Assembly: GCF_003258595.1 (NCBI RefSeq)
Contig: NZ_QHHQ01000008.1
Span: forward strand, 62,001 to 126,000
Direction of reading: 5' to 3'
Length of the DNA: 64,000 nt
DNA from: Acuticoccus sediminis
GTDB lineage: Bacteria > Pseudomonadota > Alphaproteobacteria > Rhizobiales > Amorphaceae
How positions within the stretch are numbered: position 1 is the stretch's first letter; the number at the start of each line of letters is the position of its first letter. Below the pieces are notes generated by a model. It was not told where the DNA came from, did no database searches, and saw only the letters and a list, made by a program, of their open reading frames with translations. Shown in pieces: positions 29,001 to 36,824 of the stretch. The translations under genes were made by a program, and so were the position numbers.

Positions 29001-29167
29001 GTCTCGGCGGACGCGCCGGGATAAGTGGCTGTGATCTGCACCGACGGCGGGGCGATCTGCGGGTACTGCGCGACCGGCAGCGTCATGATCGCGAGGATGC
29101 CGACGCCCATGATGATGATCGAGATCACCCAGGCAAAAACGGGACGATCAATGAAGAACTGTGCCAT
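26033..29167 (-). CDS. RND multidrug efflux permease (HAE1 / AcrB-like)
   Basis: A 1044-residue inner-membrane proton-driven exporter of the AcrB/MexB type. The start MAQFFIDRPVFAWVISIIIM is the classical first transmembrane helix. The proton-relay aspartates are in GLLVDDAIVVVENVERIM, and GAITARRTGF-like porter loops plus FFxVGLLTVIGLTGKNAIL mark the two halves. Length and the two-times-six helix layout are normal. Such pumps need a periplasmic adaptor and an outer-membrane channel; neither is on either side here, so the permease is either served from elsewhere or its adaptor is unlinked. A small palindrome upstream may be an operator. Confidence 0.94.
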   Translation of the reverse strand: MAQFFIDRPVFAWVISIIIMGVGILAIMTLPVAQYPQIAPPSVQITATYPGASAETVANTVTQVIEQQMTGLDGLRYISSNSTSTGQAEITLTFRTGTDPDIAQVQVQNRLSQATPLLPETVQRQGITVEKSSAGFLMVIALISEDGALDQVDLSDYLTSNMVDEISRIQGVGKVQVFGSQYAMRIWLDPSKLAAYELSAEAVVNAVAAENAQISAGEFGSLPAVEGQMLNATVTAQSLLQTPQDFEQIVVRAETDGGLVLLQDVARVEIGAESYQTIARYNRQPASGMAIQLATGANALDTAEAVRARVDEFAQFFPEGVSYVVPYDTTPFVTISIESVIHTLFEAIVLVFFVMFLFLQNFRATLIPTLAVPVVLLGTFGVLAAAGFSINTLTMLAMVLAIGLLVDDAIVVVENVERIMEEEGLTPREATRKSMGQITGALIGIAMVLSAVFVPMAFFGGSTGVIYKQFAVTIVSAMALSVVVALTLTPALCAQLLKQPKHGAVKRGPFGWFNRGFNATQNGYSRLVGATAGRPLRMGIIYLALAGGMVYLFINTPTGFLPDEDQGIMFTLVQAPTGATAGRTLQTIKTIEDYYLDHEQDDVNSIFTVVGFSFAGGGQNMGIGFVRLKDWDERTEPGQAVQALAGRAYGALSQIQDALVFPVVPPAVIELGNVSGFDFYLQARAGQTHEQLLEARNQLLGAMAASPLIASARPNGLEDAAQFNLDINWRAAGAMGVTAADVGDLLQIAWAGQYVNDFLNQGRIKRVYIQGEPSARSAPEDLRLWRVSNAEGGLVPFSNFATGGWRYGPQGLYRYNAIPSMQIQGTPAPGVTTGEAIAEVERLAADIPGFQIAWTGLSLEEIESGSQAPLLYALSLAAVFLSLAALYESWTIPFAVMLAMPIGVLGALAGAWLGSFDNGVFFQVGLLTVIGLTGKNAILIVEFARERMDGGEDPVTAAREAARQRFRPIIMTSMAFSLGVLPLVISTGAGSAGRNAIGSGVLGGTLSATILGVVFVPIFFVAVQRLVGLFRRKPKTAASAAPAE

Positions 29168-29485
29168 GAGTGACCTTTAGCAGCCCGGCAACGTGCAGCA
29201 GCACGCTTAGCGATCGGTCCCTAGAGCACATTCCGCGAACGGGCTCCAGAACTTGAATGTCGCATTCGCCGGGGAGGGGGGCAGGATCCACACTTCCTGA
29301 GGCGAGCTTATAGCAGCCGATCCCCGCGCGGCCTACCGGGGCGGCGCATCTCAGTGTTGCGACGCACCATCCGGCCGGAAGGTGTGGGATCCCTGCCGCG
29401 CCGGCCCTCGCGACGGCGCGAGCGGATGCCGCCCGTTATCGCGGCCAGCGCGGGGCCCGGCGTAGGATGCAGAGGAGCCGGGTGC
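29168..29485. other. Intergenic region upstream of the RND pump gene
   Basis: No gene is supported in these 318 bases. GAATG-TCG-CATTC (29255-29267) is a perfect 5-base inverted repeat about 90 bases upstream of the pump start, a possible operator for a TetR-type or similar repressor. The dnaE stop lies at the right edge. Confidence 0.45.
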
Positions 29486-32400
29486 TCAGGCGTAGGCGAC
29501 GTCGACCACGCCGGGTATCGACTTGATGGCGTTGGCGACCGATCGCGAGACGGCGCGCGGCTCCCGCAGGGCCATCTCCACCTCGCGGCCGCCGCCCTGG
29601 GTGAGGGCGACTAGCTTCACCGTGCACATCCCCTGATGACCGATCAGCCGCTCGATCGAGGTGATGACGTCGGCGCGGTCGAGGAAGACGGTGAGCGTCG
29701 TCGACTGCTTGGCGGCCAGCTTCTCCAGCGGCTCCACGTGGCCGATGCGGATCGAGATGCCTTCCTCCTCCTCCCGCGCGGTCACGGAAAGGAGGACGCA
29801 GCTCCCCGGCTCGAGCTTCTCCCGGTACGCGTCGAGCGTGTCGGAGAAGGCGATCGCCTCGTACTGGCCGGACGGGTCGGAGAGGGCGAGGATCCCCATC
29901 CGGTTGCCGCTCTTGGTGCGGCGCTCCTGCCGTGAGACGACAACGCCGGCGATCTTCGCCCCCTCTCCCCGGCGCACGGCGGCCGGGAAGTCGCGCCACT
30001 GCGGCACGCCGGCCTTCTCCAGCGCCTCGCGGTAGTCGTCGAGCGGGTGCGCGGAGAGGTAGAAGCCGATGGCGTCGAGCTCGCGCTTCAGCCGCTCGTG
30101 CGGGGTCCAGACCGCATTGGTGGGCAGGCGGATGTCCTCCGCCGCGCTGGCGCCGAAGAAGTCGTTCTGGCCGACCGCCGCGCCGGAGGCGACGCGGTTG
30201 GCAACGCCCAGCACCTGTTCCAGACCCGCCGAGAGGCTGCCCCGGTCCGGCACCCAGACGTCGAAGGTGCCGGCCGCGACGAGCGCCTCCATGGAGCGCT
30301 TGGGCGCGGCCTTCGGGTCGAGGCGGTTCGCGAAGTCCGAGAGGTCCTTGTACGGCGCCTTGGCGCGCGTCTCCTCGATGTGGTGCACGAGGGGCCAGCC
30401 GACGCCCTTGATGGCGCCGAGGCCGTAGACGATATCACCCTTCTCCACCGAGAACTCGCCCTTCGACTTCTCGATGGAGGGTGGCAGCACCTTTATGCCC
30501 ATGCGCTGCGCCTCGCCCCGGAAGTCGGCGAGCTTGTCGGTGTTGCCCATGTCGAGGGTCATCGACGCGGCGAGGAACTCCGACGGGTAGTGCGTCTTCA
30601 GGTAGGCCGTATGGTAGGCGACGAGGGCGTAGGCGGCGGCGTGGGACTTGTTGAACCCGTAGTTCGCGAACTTGGCGACGAGGTCGAAGATGCGGTTCGC
30701 GTCGGCCGCCCTGGTGCCGTCCTTCACCGCGCCGTCGACGAAGCGGTCGCGCTGCACCGCCATTTCGGCGGCGATCTTCTTGCCCATGGCGCGGCGCAGC
30801 AGGTCGGCTTCGCCGAGCGAGTAGCCCGACAGGACCTGCGCGATCTGCATCACCTGCTCCTGGTAGATGATGATGCCGTAGGTCTCTTTCAGGATCGGCT
30901 CGAGCTTGGGGTGGAGGTAGTCCGGCTCCTCCAGCCCCTGCTTGCGGCGGTTGTAGCTCGGGATGTTGTCCATCGGGCCCGGGCGGTAGAGCGCCACGAT
31001 GGCGATGATGTCCTCGAACCGGTCGGGCTTCATGCCGACCAGCGCCTTCCTCATGCCCTGACTTTCCAGCTGGAAAACGCCGGCGGTCTCGCCCCTCGCG
31101 AGCAGCTCGTAGGTGGGGCCGTCGTCCAGCGGCAGGGTATCGAGGTCGATCTCGTCCGGGATCAGGGCGATTGCGCGCTCGATGGTGGTGAGCGTCTTGA
31201 GGCCAAGGAAGTCGAACTTCACCAGGCCGCCCGATTCCACCCATTTCATGTTGTACTGGGTGACGGGGAGGTCGGACCGCGGGTCGCGGTAGAGGGGGAC
31301 GATCTCCTCCAGCGGCCGGTCGCCGATGACGATGCCGGCGGCGTGGGTGGAGGCGTGGCGGTAGAGCCCCTCGAGCTTCAGCGCCATCTGCAGCAGGCGG
31401 TCGATCTCGCCGTCCTGCGCCTTCGCCTCCTGCAGCTTCGATTCCTGCTCCAGCGCCTGGCCGAGGGTGATCGGGTTGGCAGGGTTGGAGGGGACGAGCT
31501 TGGCGAGCTGGTCGACCTTGCCGTACGGCATGTCGAGCACGCGGCCGACGTCGCGCACCACGGCGCGGGCCTGGAGGGTCCCGAAGGTGATGATCTGCGC
31601 CACCCGGTCCGGGCCGTAGCGCTCCTGGACGTAGTGGATGACCCGGTCGCGCTTCTCCTGGCAGAAGTCGACGTCGAAGTCCGGCATCGAGACGCGTTCC
31701 GGGTTGAGGAAGCGCTCGAACAGGAGGTCGAAGCGGAGCGGGTCGAGGTCGGTGATCGTCAGCGCGTAGGCGACGAGCGAGCCGGCGCCCGAGCCGCGGC
31801 CCGGCCCCACGGCGACGTCGTGCGCCTTCGCCCACTGGATGAAGTCGGCGACGATGAGGAAGTAGCCGGGGAACTTCATCCGGCAGATGATGCCGAGCTC
31901 GTGCTCCAGGCGGTGCTCGTACGCCTCGCGGTCGACGCCGGGCGCCATGCCGCGCGTGGCGAAGCGCCGTTCTAGGCCGTCTTTCGCCATCTGGGTGAGC
32001 CGCTCGGCCTCGGCCTCCAGCTCCTGCTCCTCGGTCTTGTCCTCCGGCGGCAGGCCCTGGGCCTTGCGCTCGGCGGCGATGAAGCGCGGCAGCATCGGCG
32101 GGCACTTCTTTACCCGGAAGTGGGAGCGCATGGCGATCTCGACCGTCGAGGCGATCGCCTCCGGGAGGTCGCTGAAGAGGGCCTCCATCTCGCCCTGGGT
32201 CTTGAAATAGTGTTCCGGCGTCAGGCGCCGCCGGTCGTCGTCGGCGAGGCGGCGGCCTTCGGCGATGGCGATCAGCGCGTCGTGCGCCTCGTAGTCGTCG
32301 CGCTTGGCGAAGTAGACCTCGTTGGTGGCGACGAGGGGAACGCCCCTGTCGTAGGCGAGGCCCACGGCGAACGCCTCGAACGTGTTCTCCGCCGTCGTCC

Positions 32401-32923
32401 CGTGGCGCTGGAGCTCACAATAGAAACGATCTCCGAACGTTTCGCGAAGTTCGTCGAACAGCGCGGCGGCGCCGTCGGTCTCGCCGAGCTCGAGCGTCTT
32501 GCCGACGGGACCGTCGGTCCAGCCGGAGAGGGCGATGATGCCGTCGGCGTAGGGGGCGAGGCCGTCGACCGGGACGGCGACGGTCTCGCCGTCCGACTTC
32601 AGGTAGGCGTGGCTGATCAGCCGCTGCAGGTTGGCGAAGCTGTCCGGGCAGGTGGCGATCAGGGGCATGCGGGCGATGGGCGTGATCCGCCGGCCACCCT
32701 GGATCCGCTCGGCGAGGCGGATGGGGACGGTGCAGGCGATGAGGGGCTGCACGCCCTCGCCATACGCCTTTTCCGAAAACTCCAATGCGCCGAAGAGATT
32801 GGCCGTGTCGCTGACGGCGACGGCGGGCTGATTGTCCGCCGCTGCAAGCGACACGATCTTCTTGAGGTGCAGCGCGCCTTCCAGGAGAGAGTAGGCCGAG
32901 TGGACCCTCAGATGGACGAACAT
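29486..32923 (-). CDS. dnaE: DNA polymerase III alpha subunit (replicative DnaE1)
   Basis: The catalytic subunit of the replicative polymerase. The 1145-residue protein opens with the PHP domain (MFVHLRVHSAYSLLEGA). The C-family palm holds the catalytic aspartates in MPDFDVDFCQEKRDRV, and the fingers have GRGSGAGSLVAYAL and FNKSHAAAYALVAY. An OB-fold near KIAGVVVSRQERRTKSG and a C-terminal tau-binding part follow. Length and N-terminus fit DnaE1 rather than the mutagenic DnaE2. It lies downstream of the lolC-lolD genes on the same strand, as in many alphaproteobacteria, but a hairpin and a small peptide gene separate them. Confidence 0.96.
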   Translation of the reverse strand: MFVHLRVHSAYSLLEGALHLKKIVSLAAADNQPAVAVSDTANLFGALEFSEKAYGEGVQPLIACTVPIRLAERIQGGRRITPIARMPLIATCPDSFANLQRLISHAYLKSDGETVAVPVDGLAPYADGIIALSGWTDGPVGKTLELGETDGAAALFDELRETFGDRFYCELQRHGTTAENTFEAFAVGLAYDRGVPLVATNEVYFAKRDDYEAHDALIAIAEGRRLADDDRRRLTPEHYFKTQGEMEALFSDLPEAIASTVEIAMRSHFRVKKCPPMLPRFIAAERKAQGLPPEDKTEEQELEAEAERLTQMAKDGLERRFATRGMAPGVDREAYEHRLEHELGIICRMKFPGYFLIVADFIQWAKAHDVAVGPGRGSGAGSLVAYALTITDLDPLRFDLLFERFLNPERVSMPDFDVDFCQEKRDRVIHYVQERYGPDRVAQIITFGTLQARAVVRDVGRVLDMPYGKVDQLAKLVPSNPANPITLGQALEQESKLQEAKAQDGEIDRLLQMALKLEGLYRHASTHAAGIVIGDRPLEEIVPLYRDPRSDLPVTQYNMKWVESGGLVKFDFLGLKTLTTIERAIALIPDEIDLDTLPLDDGPTYELLARGETAGVFQLESQGMRKALVGMKPDRFEDIIAIVALYRPGPMDNIPSYNRRKQGLEEPDYLHPKLEPILKETYGIIIYQEQVMQIAQVLSGYSLGEADLLRRAMGKKIAAEMAVQRDRFVDGAVKDGTRAADANRIFDLVAKFANYGFNKSHAAAYALVAYHTAYLKTHYPSEFLAASMTLDMGNTDKLADFRGEAQRMGIKVLPPSIEKSKGEFSVEKGDIVYGLGAIKGVGWPLVHHIEETRAKAPYKDLSDFANRLDPKAAPKRSMEALVAAGTFDVWVPDRGSLSAGLEQVLGVANRVASGAAVGQNDFFGASAAEDIRLPTNAVWTPHERLKRELDAIGFYLSAHPLDDYREALEKAGVPQWRDFPAAVRRGEGAKIAGVVVSRQERRTKSGNRMGILALSDPSGQYEAIAFSDTLDAYREKLEPGSCVLLSVTAREEEEGISIRIGHVEPLEKLAAKQSTTLTVFLDRADVITSIERLIGHQGMCTVKLVALTQGGGREVEMALREPRAVSRSVANAIKSIPGVVDVAYA

Positions 32924-32940
32924 GACGCGCCTCCCAGATA

Positions 32941-32962
32941 CCGGCGCTCACCTTAGCGCCGG
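32941..32962. terminator. Hairpin between the small peptide gene and dnaE
   Basis: CCGGCGCT-CACCTT-AGCGCCGG is a perfect 8-base stem with a 6-base loop. It stands 16 bases after the stop of the 33-residue peptide gene (minus strand) and 18 bases before the dnaE start. It lacks a T-run, so it may attenuate rather than fully stop transcription into dnaE. Confidence 0.5.
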
Positions 32963-32977
32963 ATCGGTCCGATGGGA

Positions 32978-33079
32978 TCACACGAGGGGGACCTGCATTC
33001 CGTCAATCCACAGAATGAGGGCGACGACGAAGGCCGAACAGGAAACGAACGCACCACAATCGAGAAAGAACCGCTGCAT
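32978..33079 (-). CDS. 33-residue single-span membrane peptide
   Basis: A short reading frame (MQRFFLDCGAF at its start) with a hydrophobic stretch of about 16 residues (FVSCSAFVVALILWI) and a short polar end (DGMQVPLV). It has two cysteines, at positions 8 and 14. What makes it credible is the Shine-Dalgarno: AGAGAGG stands six bases before the ATG, stronger than for most genes here. It lies between lolD and dnaE on the same strand, with a hairpin directly after its stop. I do not recognise a family. It could be a real small membrane protein or a leader peptide acting on dnaE expression. Confidence 0.5.
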   Translation of the reverse strand: MQRFFLDCGAFVSCSAFVVALILWIDGMQVPLV

Positions 33080-33114
33080 CACTGACCTCTCTTTGTTCTC
33101 ATTGGAACGTAGTA

Positions 33115-33129
33115 GAATGTTCCGAGAAC
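33115..33129. promoter_or_regulatory. LexA-like repeat upstream of the small peptide gene
   Basis: GAAT-N7-GAAC differs by one base from the alphaproteobacterial LexA box GAAC-N7-GAAC (GTTC-N7-GTTC on the other strand). More GAAC/GTTC words lie at 33095-33108. The region is AT-richer and would be the promoter of the peptide gene. The match is weak. Confidence 0.25.
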
Positions 33130-33173
33130 ATCAAGCGTGATTCGCGAGAAACTTATTCGACAGATAGCGTCAA

Positions 33174-33851
33174 TTATAGCGCGACGATTCGGCCTTCCTT
33201 CAGGGTTACCGTGCGGTCGAGCTGGCTCGCGAGGGCCTGGTTGTGGGTCGCGACCAGCGCGGACAGGCCGGTGTCCCGGCTGAGCGACAGGAACGCGTCG
33301 CGAACAGTCTCGGCCGTCGCCTGGTCGAGGTTGCCGGTCGGCTCGTCGGCGAGGATGACGCGCGGGTTGTTCGCCACCGCGCGCGCGATGGCGACGCGCT
33401 GGCGCTCGCCGCCGGACATCTCGCCCGGCCGGTGGGTGCGCCGGTGGGCGAGGCCCAGGCGGTCGAGAAGTTCGTCCGCGCGGGCGAGGGCATCCTTGTA
33501 CGACGCCCCGGCCAGACGCTGCGGCAGGGCGACGTTCTCGCGGGCGGTGAAGTCGCCCAGGAGGTGGTGGAACTGGTAGATGAAGCCGATCCGGTCCCGG
33601 CGGAGCATCGTCCGCTCCTTGTCCGACAGGCCCGTCGCCTCGACGCCGTCAATGGTGACGACGCCGCTGGTCGCGCCCTCGAGGAGGCCCGCGATCTGCA
33701 GCAGCGTCGACTTGCCGGCGCCCGACGGCGCGACCAGCGCGACGAGCTCGCCCGCGTTCAGCGAGAGGTTGGCGCCGGTGAGGACGTGCACCTCTTCGGA
33801 CCCGTCCGAGAACGTGCGCACGATGTCGGTCAGAACGAGAGGGGTCGTCAT
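33174..33851 (-). CDS. lolD: Lipoprotein-releasing ABC transporter ATPase LolD
   Basis: The ATPase of the LolCDE system, which extracts lipoproteins from the inner membrane for transfer to the outer membrane. The 225-residue protein shows Walker A APSGAGKST, the signature MSGGERQRVAIARA, Walker B VILADEPTGNLD and a H-loop VATHNQ. The start ATG 33851 overlaps the lolC stop by one base (TGATG), so I reject the longer upstream frame. It follows lolC in the proS-lolC-lolD transcript. Confidence 0.94.
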   Translation of the reverse strand: MTTPLVLTDIVRTFSDGSEEVHVLTGANLSLNAGELVALVAPSGAGKSTLLQIAGLLEGATSGVVTIDGVEATGLSDKERTMLRRDRIGFIYQFHHLLGDFTARENVALPQRLAGASYKDALARADELLDRLGLAHRRTHRPGEMSGGERQRVAIARAVANNPRVILADEPTGNLDQATAETVRDAFLSLSRDTGLSALVATHNQALASQLDRTVTLKEGRIVAL

Positions 33852-35101
33852 CACTCGGCCTTCAGCGCTTCGACGGGGTCCGTGGTGGCCGCCTTCCACG
33901 CCGGCGGGATCGTCGCGATCAGCGCCAGGAGCAGCGAGATGACGACGACCATGGTGGTCTGCGTGGAGGAGATGTCGGACGGGATCTGCGTCAGGTAGTA
34001 GAGCTCCGGCGGGAAGAGCTGGATGTTGAAGATCGTCGTGATCGCCTGACGGATGTTCTCGATGTTCACGGCGATCAGCGTGCCGAGGCCGAGGCCGATG
34101 AGCGTGCCGCCGACGCCGATGGTCAGCCCCACCATCAGGAAGACCCGCAGCACCGTCCCGCGCGAGGCGCCGATGGTGCGCATGATGGCGATGTCGGGCG
34201 TCTTTTCGTTCACCAGCATCGTCATGGAGGAGATGACGTTCATCGACGCCACCAGAACGATGAGCGTCAGGATGATGAACATCACGTTCCGCTCCACCGT
34301 GAGCGCGGAGTAGTAGGCGCGGTTGTTCTGCCGCCAGTCGGAGAGGTAGAGGGGCCGGTCGGCGGTCTCCGCGATCGCGGCTTTGAGGCCGTCCATGTCG
34401 TCCGGCGAGTCCGAGAAGATCTCGATGCCGGTCGCCTGGTCGTCCATGTTGAGGTAGAGCTGCGCCTCGGCGATCGGCAGGTAGGCGATGGTCCCGTCCA
34501 CCTGGCTCATGCCGACGTCGAAGATGCCGATGACGGGGAAGTTGTCGATCTGCGGCGTCTGGCCGAACGGCGTCACCGGGCCGTCCTGGGTCATCACCGT
34601 GACCTTGTCGCCGATGGTGACGCCCAGCGCGCGGGCGAGCCCGGCGCCGATGACCATGCCCTTCTCCTCCTCGCCGAAGTTCTTCAGCGTGCCGGCGACC
34701 ATGTGCTCGTCGAGGAGGGGCGTGCGCTCCATGTCCTTGCGGGAGACGCCGCGCAGAAGGATGCCCGTCGCGCCGCCGTTGCCGGTCGCGTAGGCTTGGC
34801 CGAGGACGTAGGGCACGGCGCGGTCCACGCCCGGGATCGCCTCCAGCTTCTCGGCGAGGCCCTCATAGCCGGGCATCCCGTCGGCCGCCTGGACCACGAC
34901 GTGGCCGGAGATGCCGAGGATGCGGCTGAACAGCTCCGTGCGGAACCCGTTCATGACGCTCATCACGATGATGAGCGCCGCGACCCCCAGGACGATGCCG
35001 GTGATCGACAGCGTCGAGACGATCGAGATGGCGCGTTCACGCCGGCGCGCGCGCAGGTAGCGCCGCGCGATGGACCATTCGAGCGCGCCGAAGGGCGTCA
35101 C
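33851..35101 (-). CDS. lolC: Lipoprotein-releasing ABC transporter permease LolC/LolE
   Basis: The membrane part of the lipoprotein-release transporter. The 416-residue protein has a first helix near 25-50 ([20 protein letters not shown]), a large periplasmic domain (about 50-270), and three more helices (near [35 protein letters not shown] and [17 protein letters not shown]). The [20 protein letters not shown] block is typical. GTG 35101 overlaps the proS stop (GTGA), so the proS-lolC-lolD genes are translationally coupled. As in many alphaproteobacteria, one permease gene seems to stand for both LolC and LolE. Confidence 0.92.
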   Translation of the reverse strand: MTPFGALEWSIARRYLRARRRERAISIVSTLSITGIVLGVAALIIVMSVMNGFRTELFSRILGISGHVVVQAADGMPGYEGLAEKLEAIPGVDRAVPYVLGQAYATGNGGATGILLRGVSRKDMERTPLLDEHMVAGTLKNFGEEEKGMVIGAGLARALGVTIGDKVTVMTQDGPVTPFGQTPQIDNFPVIGIFDVGMSQVDGTIAYLPIAEAQLYLNMDDQATGIEIFSDSPDDMDGLKAAIAETADRPLYLSDWRQNNRAYYSALTVERNVMFIILTLIVLVASMNVISSMTMLVNEKTPDIAIMRTIGASRGTVLRVFLMVGLTIGVGGTLIGLGLGTLIAVNIENIRQAITTIFNIQLFPPELYYLTQIPSDISSTQTTMVVVISLLLALIATIPPAWKAATTDPVEALKAE

Positions 35102-36432
35102 GCGGTGGCCCCCGCCGTCGACGCGAGGCGGTTCATCAGCTCGGCCTCGCCCATCGTCGTGCGCTCGCCGGTGGCGCGGTTCTTCAGCTCGACCTCGCCG
35201 GCGGCGACGCCGCGCGGGCCGACGATGACCTGCCAGGGGAGGCCGATGAGGTCCATCGCCGCGAACTTGGCGCCCGGGCGCTGGTCCGTGTCGTCCACGA
35301 GGACGGTGCGGCCCGATGCCTCGAGCCCGCGCTCCAGCCGGTCGACGACCTCGTCGCACGCCGCGTCACCGGGGCGCATGTGGACGATGCCGACCTGCCA
35401 CGGCGCCACCGACTCGGGCCATATGATCCCGTCGTCGTCGTGCGAGGCCTCGATGATCGCGCCCACCAGACGCGAGACGCCGACGCCGTATGAGCCCATG
35501 TGGACCGGCACCTCGGTGCCGTCGGGTCCGGCGACCACGGCGCCCATCGGTGCGGAGTACTTGGTGCCGAAGTAGAAGATGTGGCCGATCTCGATGCCAC
35601 GCGCCTCGACCCGCTTGTCCTTGGGGATCGCCGCGAATGCCGCTTCGTCGTGCATCTCGTCGGTGGCCGCGTAGAGCGAGGTCCAGTCGTCGACGATCGG
35701 GGCGAGGTCGCCCATGAAGTCGGTGTCGGCGGGCGGGACCGGCTTGTCGAGCATGTCCTTGTGGCAGAACACGGCGCTCTCGCCGGTCGAGGCGAGGATG
35801 ATGAACTCGTGGCTGAGGTTGCCGCCGATGGGGCCGGTGTCGGCGCGCATCGGGATCGCCGTCAGCCCCATCCGGCGGAAGGTGCGCAGGTAGGCGACGA
35901 ACATGCGGTGGTAGGCCCGCTCGGCCGCGGCCTGGTCGATGTCGAACGAGTAGGCGTCCTTCATCAGGAACTCGCGCCCGCGCATCACGCCGAAGCGGGG
36001 CCGCACCTCGTCCCGGAACTTCCACTGGATGTGGTAGAGGTTCATCGGCATCGCGCGATAGGAGCGGACGTGGGTGCGGAAGATGTCCGTCACCATCTCC
36101 TCGTTCGTGGGGCCGTAGAGCATGTCGCGCTCGTGCCGGTCGGTGATGCGCAGCATCTCCGCCCCGTAGGCGTCGTAGCGGCCCGACTCGCGCCACAGGT
36201 CCGCCGACTGGATCGTCGGCATCAGGATCTCCTGCGCGCCGGCGCGGTTCTGCTCCTCACGCACGATGTTGGCGACGTTCGTCAGCACCCGCATGCCCGC
36301 CGGCAGCCATGAGTAGATACCGGCCGACTGCTGGCGGATCATGCCCGCCCGCAGCATCAGCCGGTGCGAGACGATCTCCGCCTCTTTGGGAGTCTCTTTC
36401 AAAAGGGGCAGGAAAGTCCGGGAAAGACGCAT
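35098..36432 (-). CDS. proS: Prolyl-tRNA synthetase (short alphaproteobacterial form)
   Basis: Charges tRNA-Pro with proline. The 444-residue protein is the short class II form without the inserted editing domain seen in longer bacterial ProS. Motifs are the N-terminal [19 protein letters not shown], motif 2 around [22 protein letters not shown], and [15 protein letters not shown] (motif 3). It heads the proS-lolC-lolD group. The upstream gap holds a hairpin with T-runs that may serve as a leader element. Confidence 0.96.
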   Translation of the reverse strand: MRLSRTFLPLLKETPKEAEIVSHRLMLRAGMIRQQSAGIYSWLPAGMRVLTNVANIVREEQNRAGAQEILMPTIQSADLWRESGRYDAYGAEMLRITDRHERDMLYGPTNEEMVTDIFRTHVRSYRAMPMNLYHIQWKFRDEVRPRFGVMRGREFLMKDAYSFDIDQAAAERAYHRMFVAYLRTFRRMGLTAIPMRADTGPIGGNLSHEFIILASTGESAVFCHKDMLDKPVPPADTDFMGDLAPIVDDWTSLYAATDEMHDEAAFAAIPKDKRVEARGIEIGHIFYFGTKYSAPMGAVVAGPDGTEVPVHMGSYGVGVSRLVGAIIEASHDDDGIIWPESVAPWQVGIVHMRPGDAACDEVVDRLERGLEASGRTVLVDDTDQRPGAKFAAMDLIGLPWQVIVGPRGVAAGEVELKNRATGERTTMGEAELMNRLASTAGATA

Positions 36433-36824
36433 GATTGGCTCGCTGATCGGGTCGGGGGCTATTGGACCGCTTCACCCGGCCGGGTCAATCGCACCCCACC
36501 GCACCAAGCGCCGCATTGCGCCGAAAAACACCCGAATCCCGGGGTTTTTCGCCGAAAAATGTCTGCTTCAAGACCATTTTATCCTGTTGTCACACAGCCC
36601 GGTTAAGCAGCCCGCCGTGCCCACATGCTGGGCGTGCACGGCGAAAATGACGGCAGGCGCGGGCAGGGAACATGGATCAGCAGCGATCTGAATGCGGCAG
36701 CGACATGCGCCGCCCCCCGGCCTCCCGCCGCTGTCCACAGCCCTGACGACCCCGCGCGACGCCCGAGCGGCCGTCCGCCCCACCGTTTCAATTCAGACAT
36801 CACGCGAAGCCCAGGGAAACTGAC
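36433..36824. other. Divergent intergenic region between proS and the RTX nuclease gene
   Basis: No gene is supported in these 392 bases. The region must carry the promoters of both neighbours. It holds a hairpin listed separately and a CCCGGCCGGG palindrome near 36475. An AGGGAA stands about 8 bases before the nuclease ATG. Confidence 0.55.
36522..36551. terminator. Terminator-like hairpin in the proS leader
   Basis: CGAAAAAC (36522-36529) pairs with GTTTTTCG (36544-36551); after one bulged A, CCCG/CGGG extends the stem to 12 pairs around a 5-base loop. T-runs lie in the stem on both strands. It stands 90 bases upstream of the proS start, between divergent genes, where a terminator is not expected, so it may be an attenuator or the end of a small RNA. 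Confidence 0.45.

Noticed and set aside
36560-36610. A possible Pho box before the RTX nuclease gene (CTGTTGTCACACAG)
   Set aside because: Only one half resembles CTGTCAT, and the spacing to a second half does not fit.
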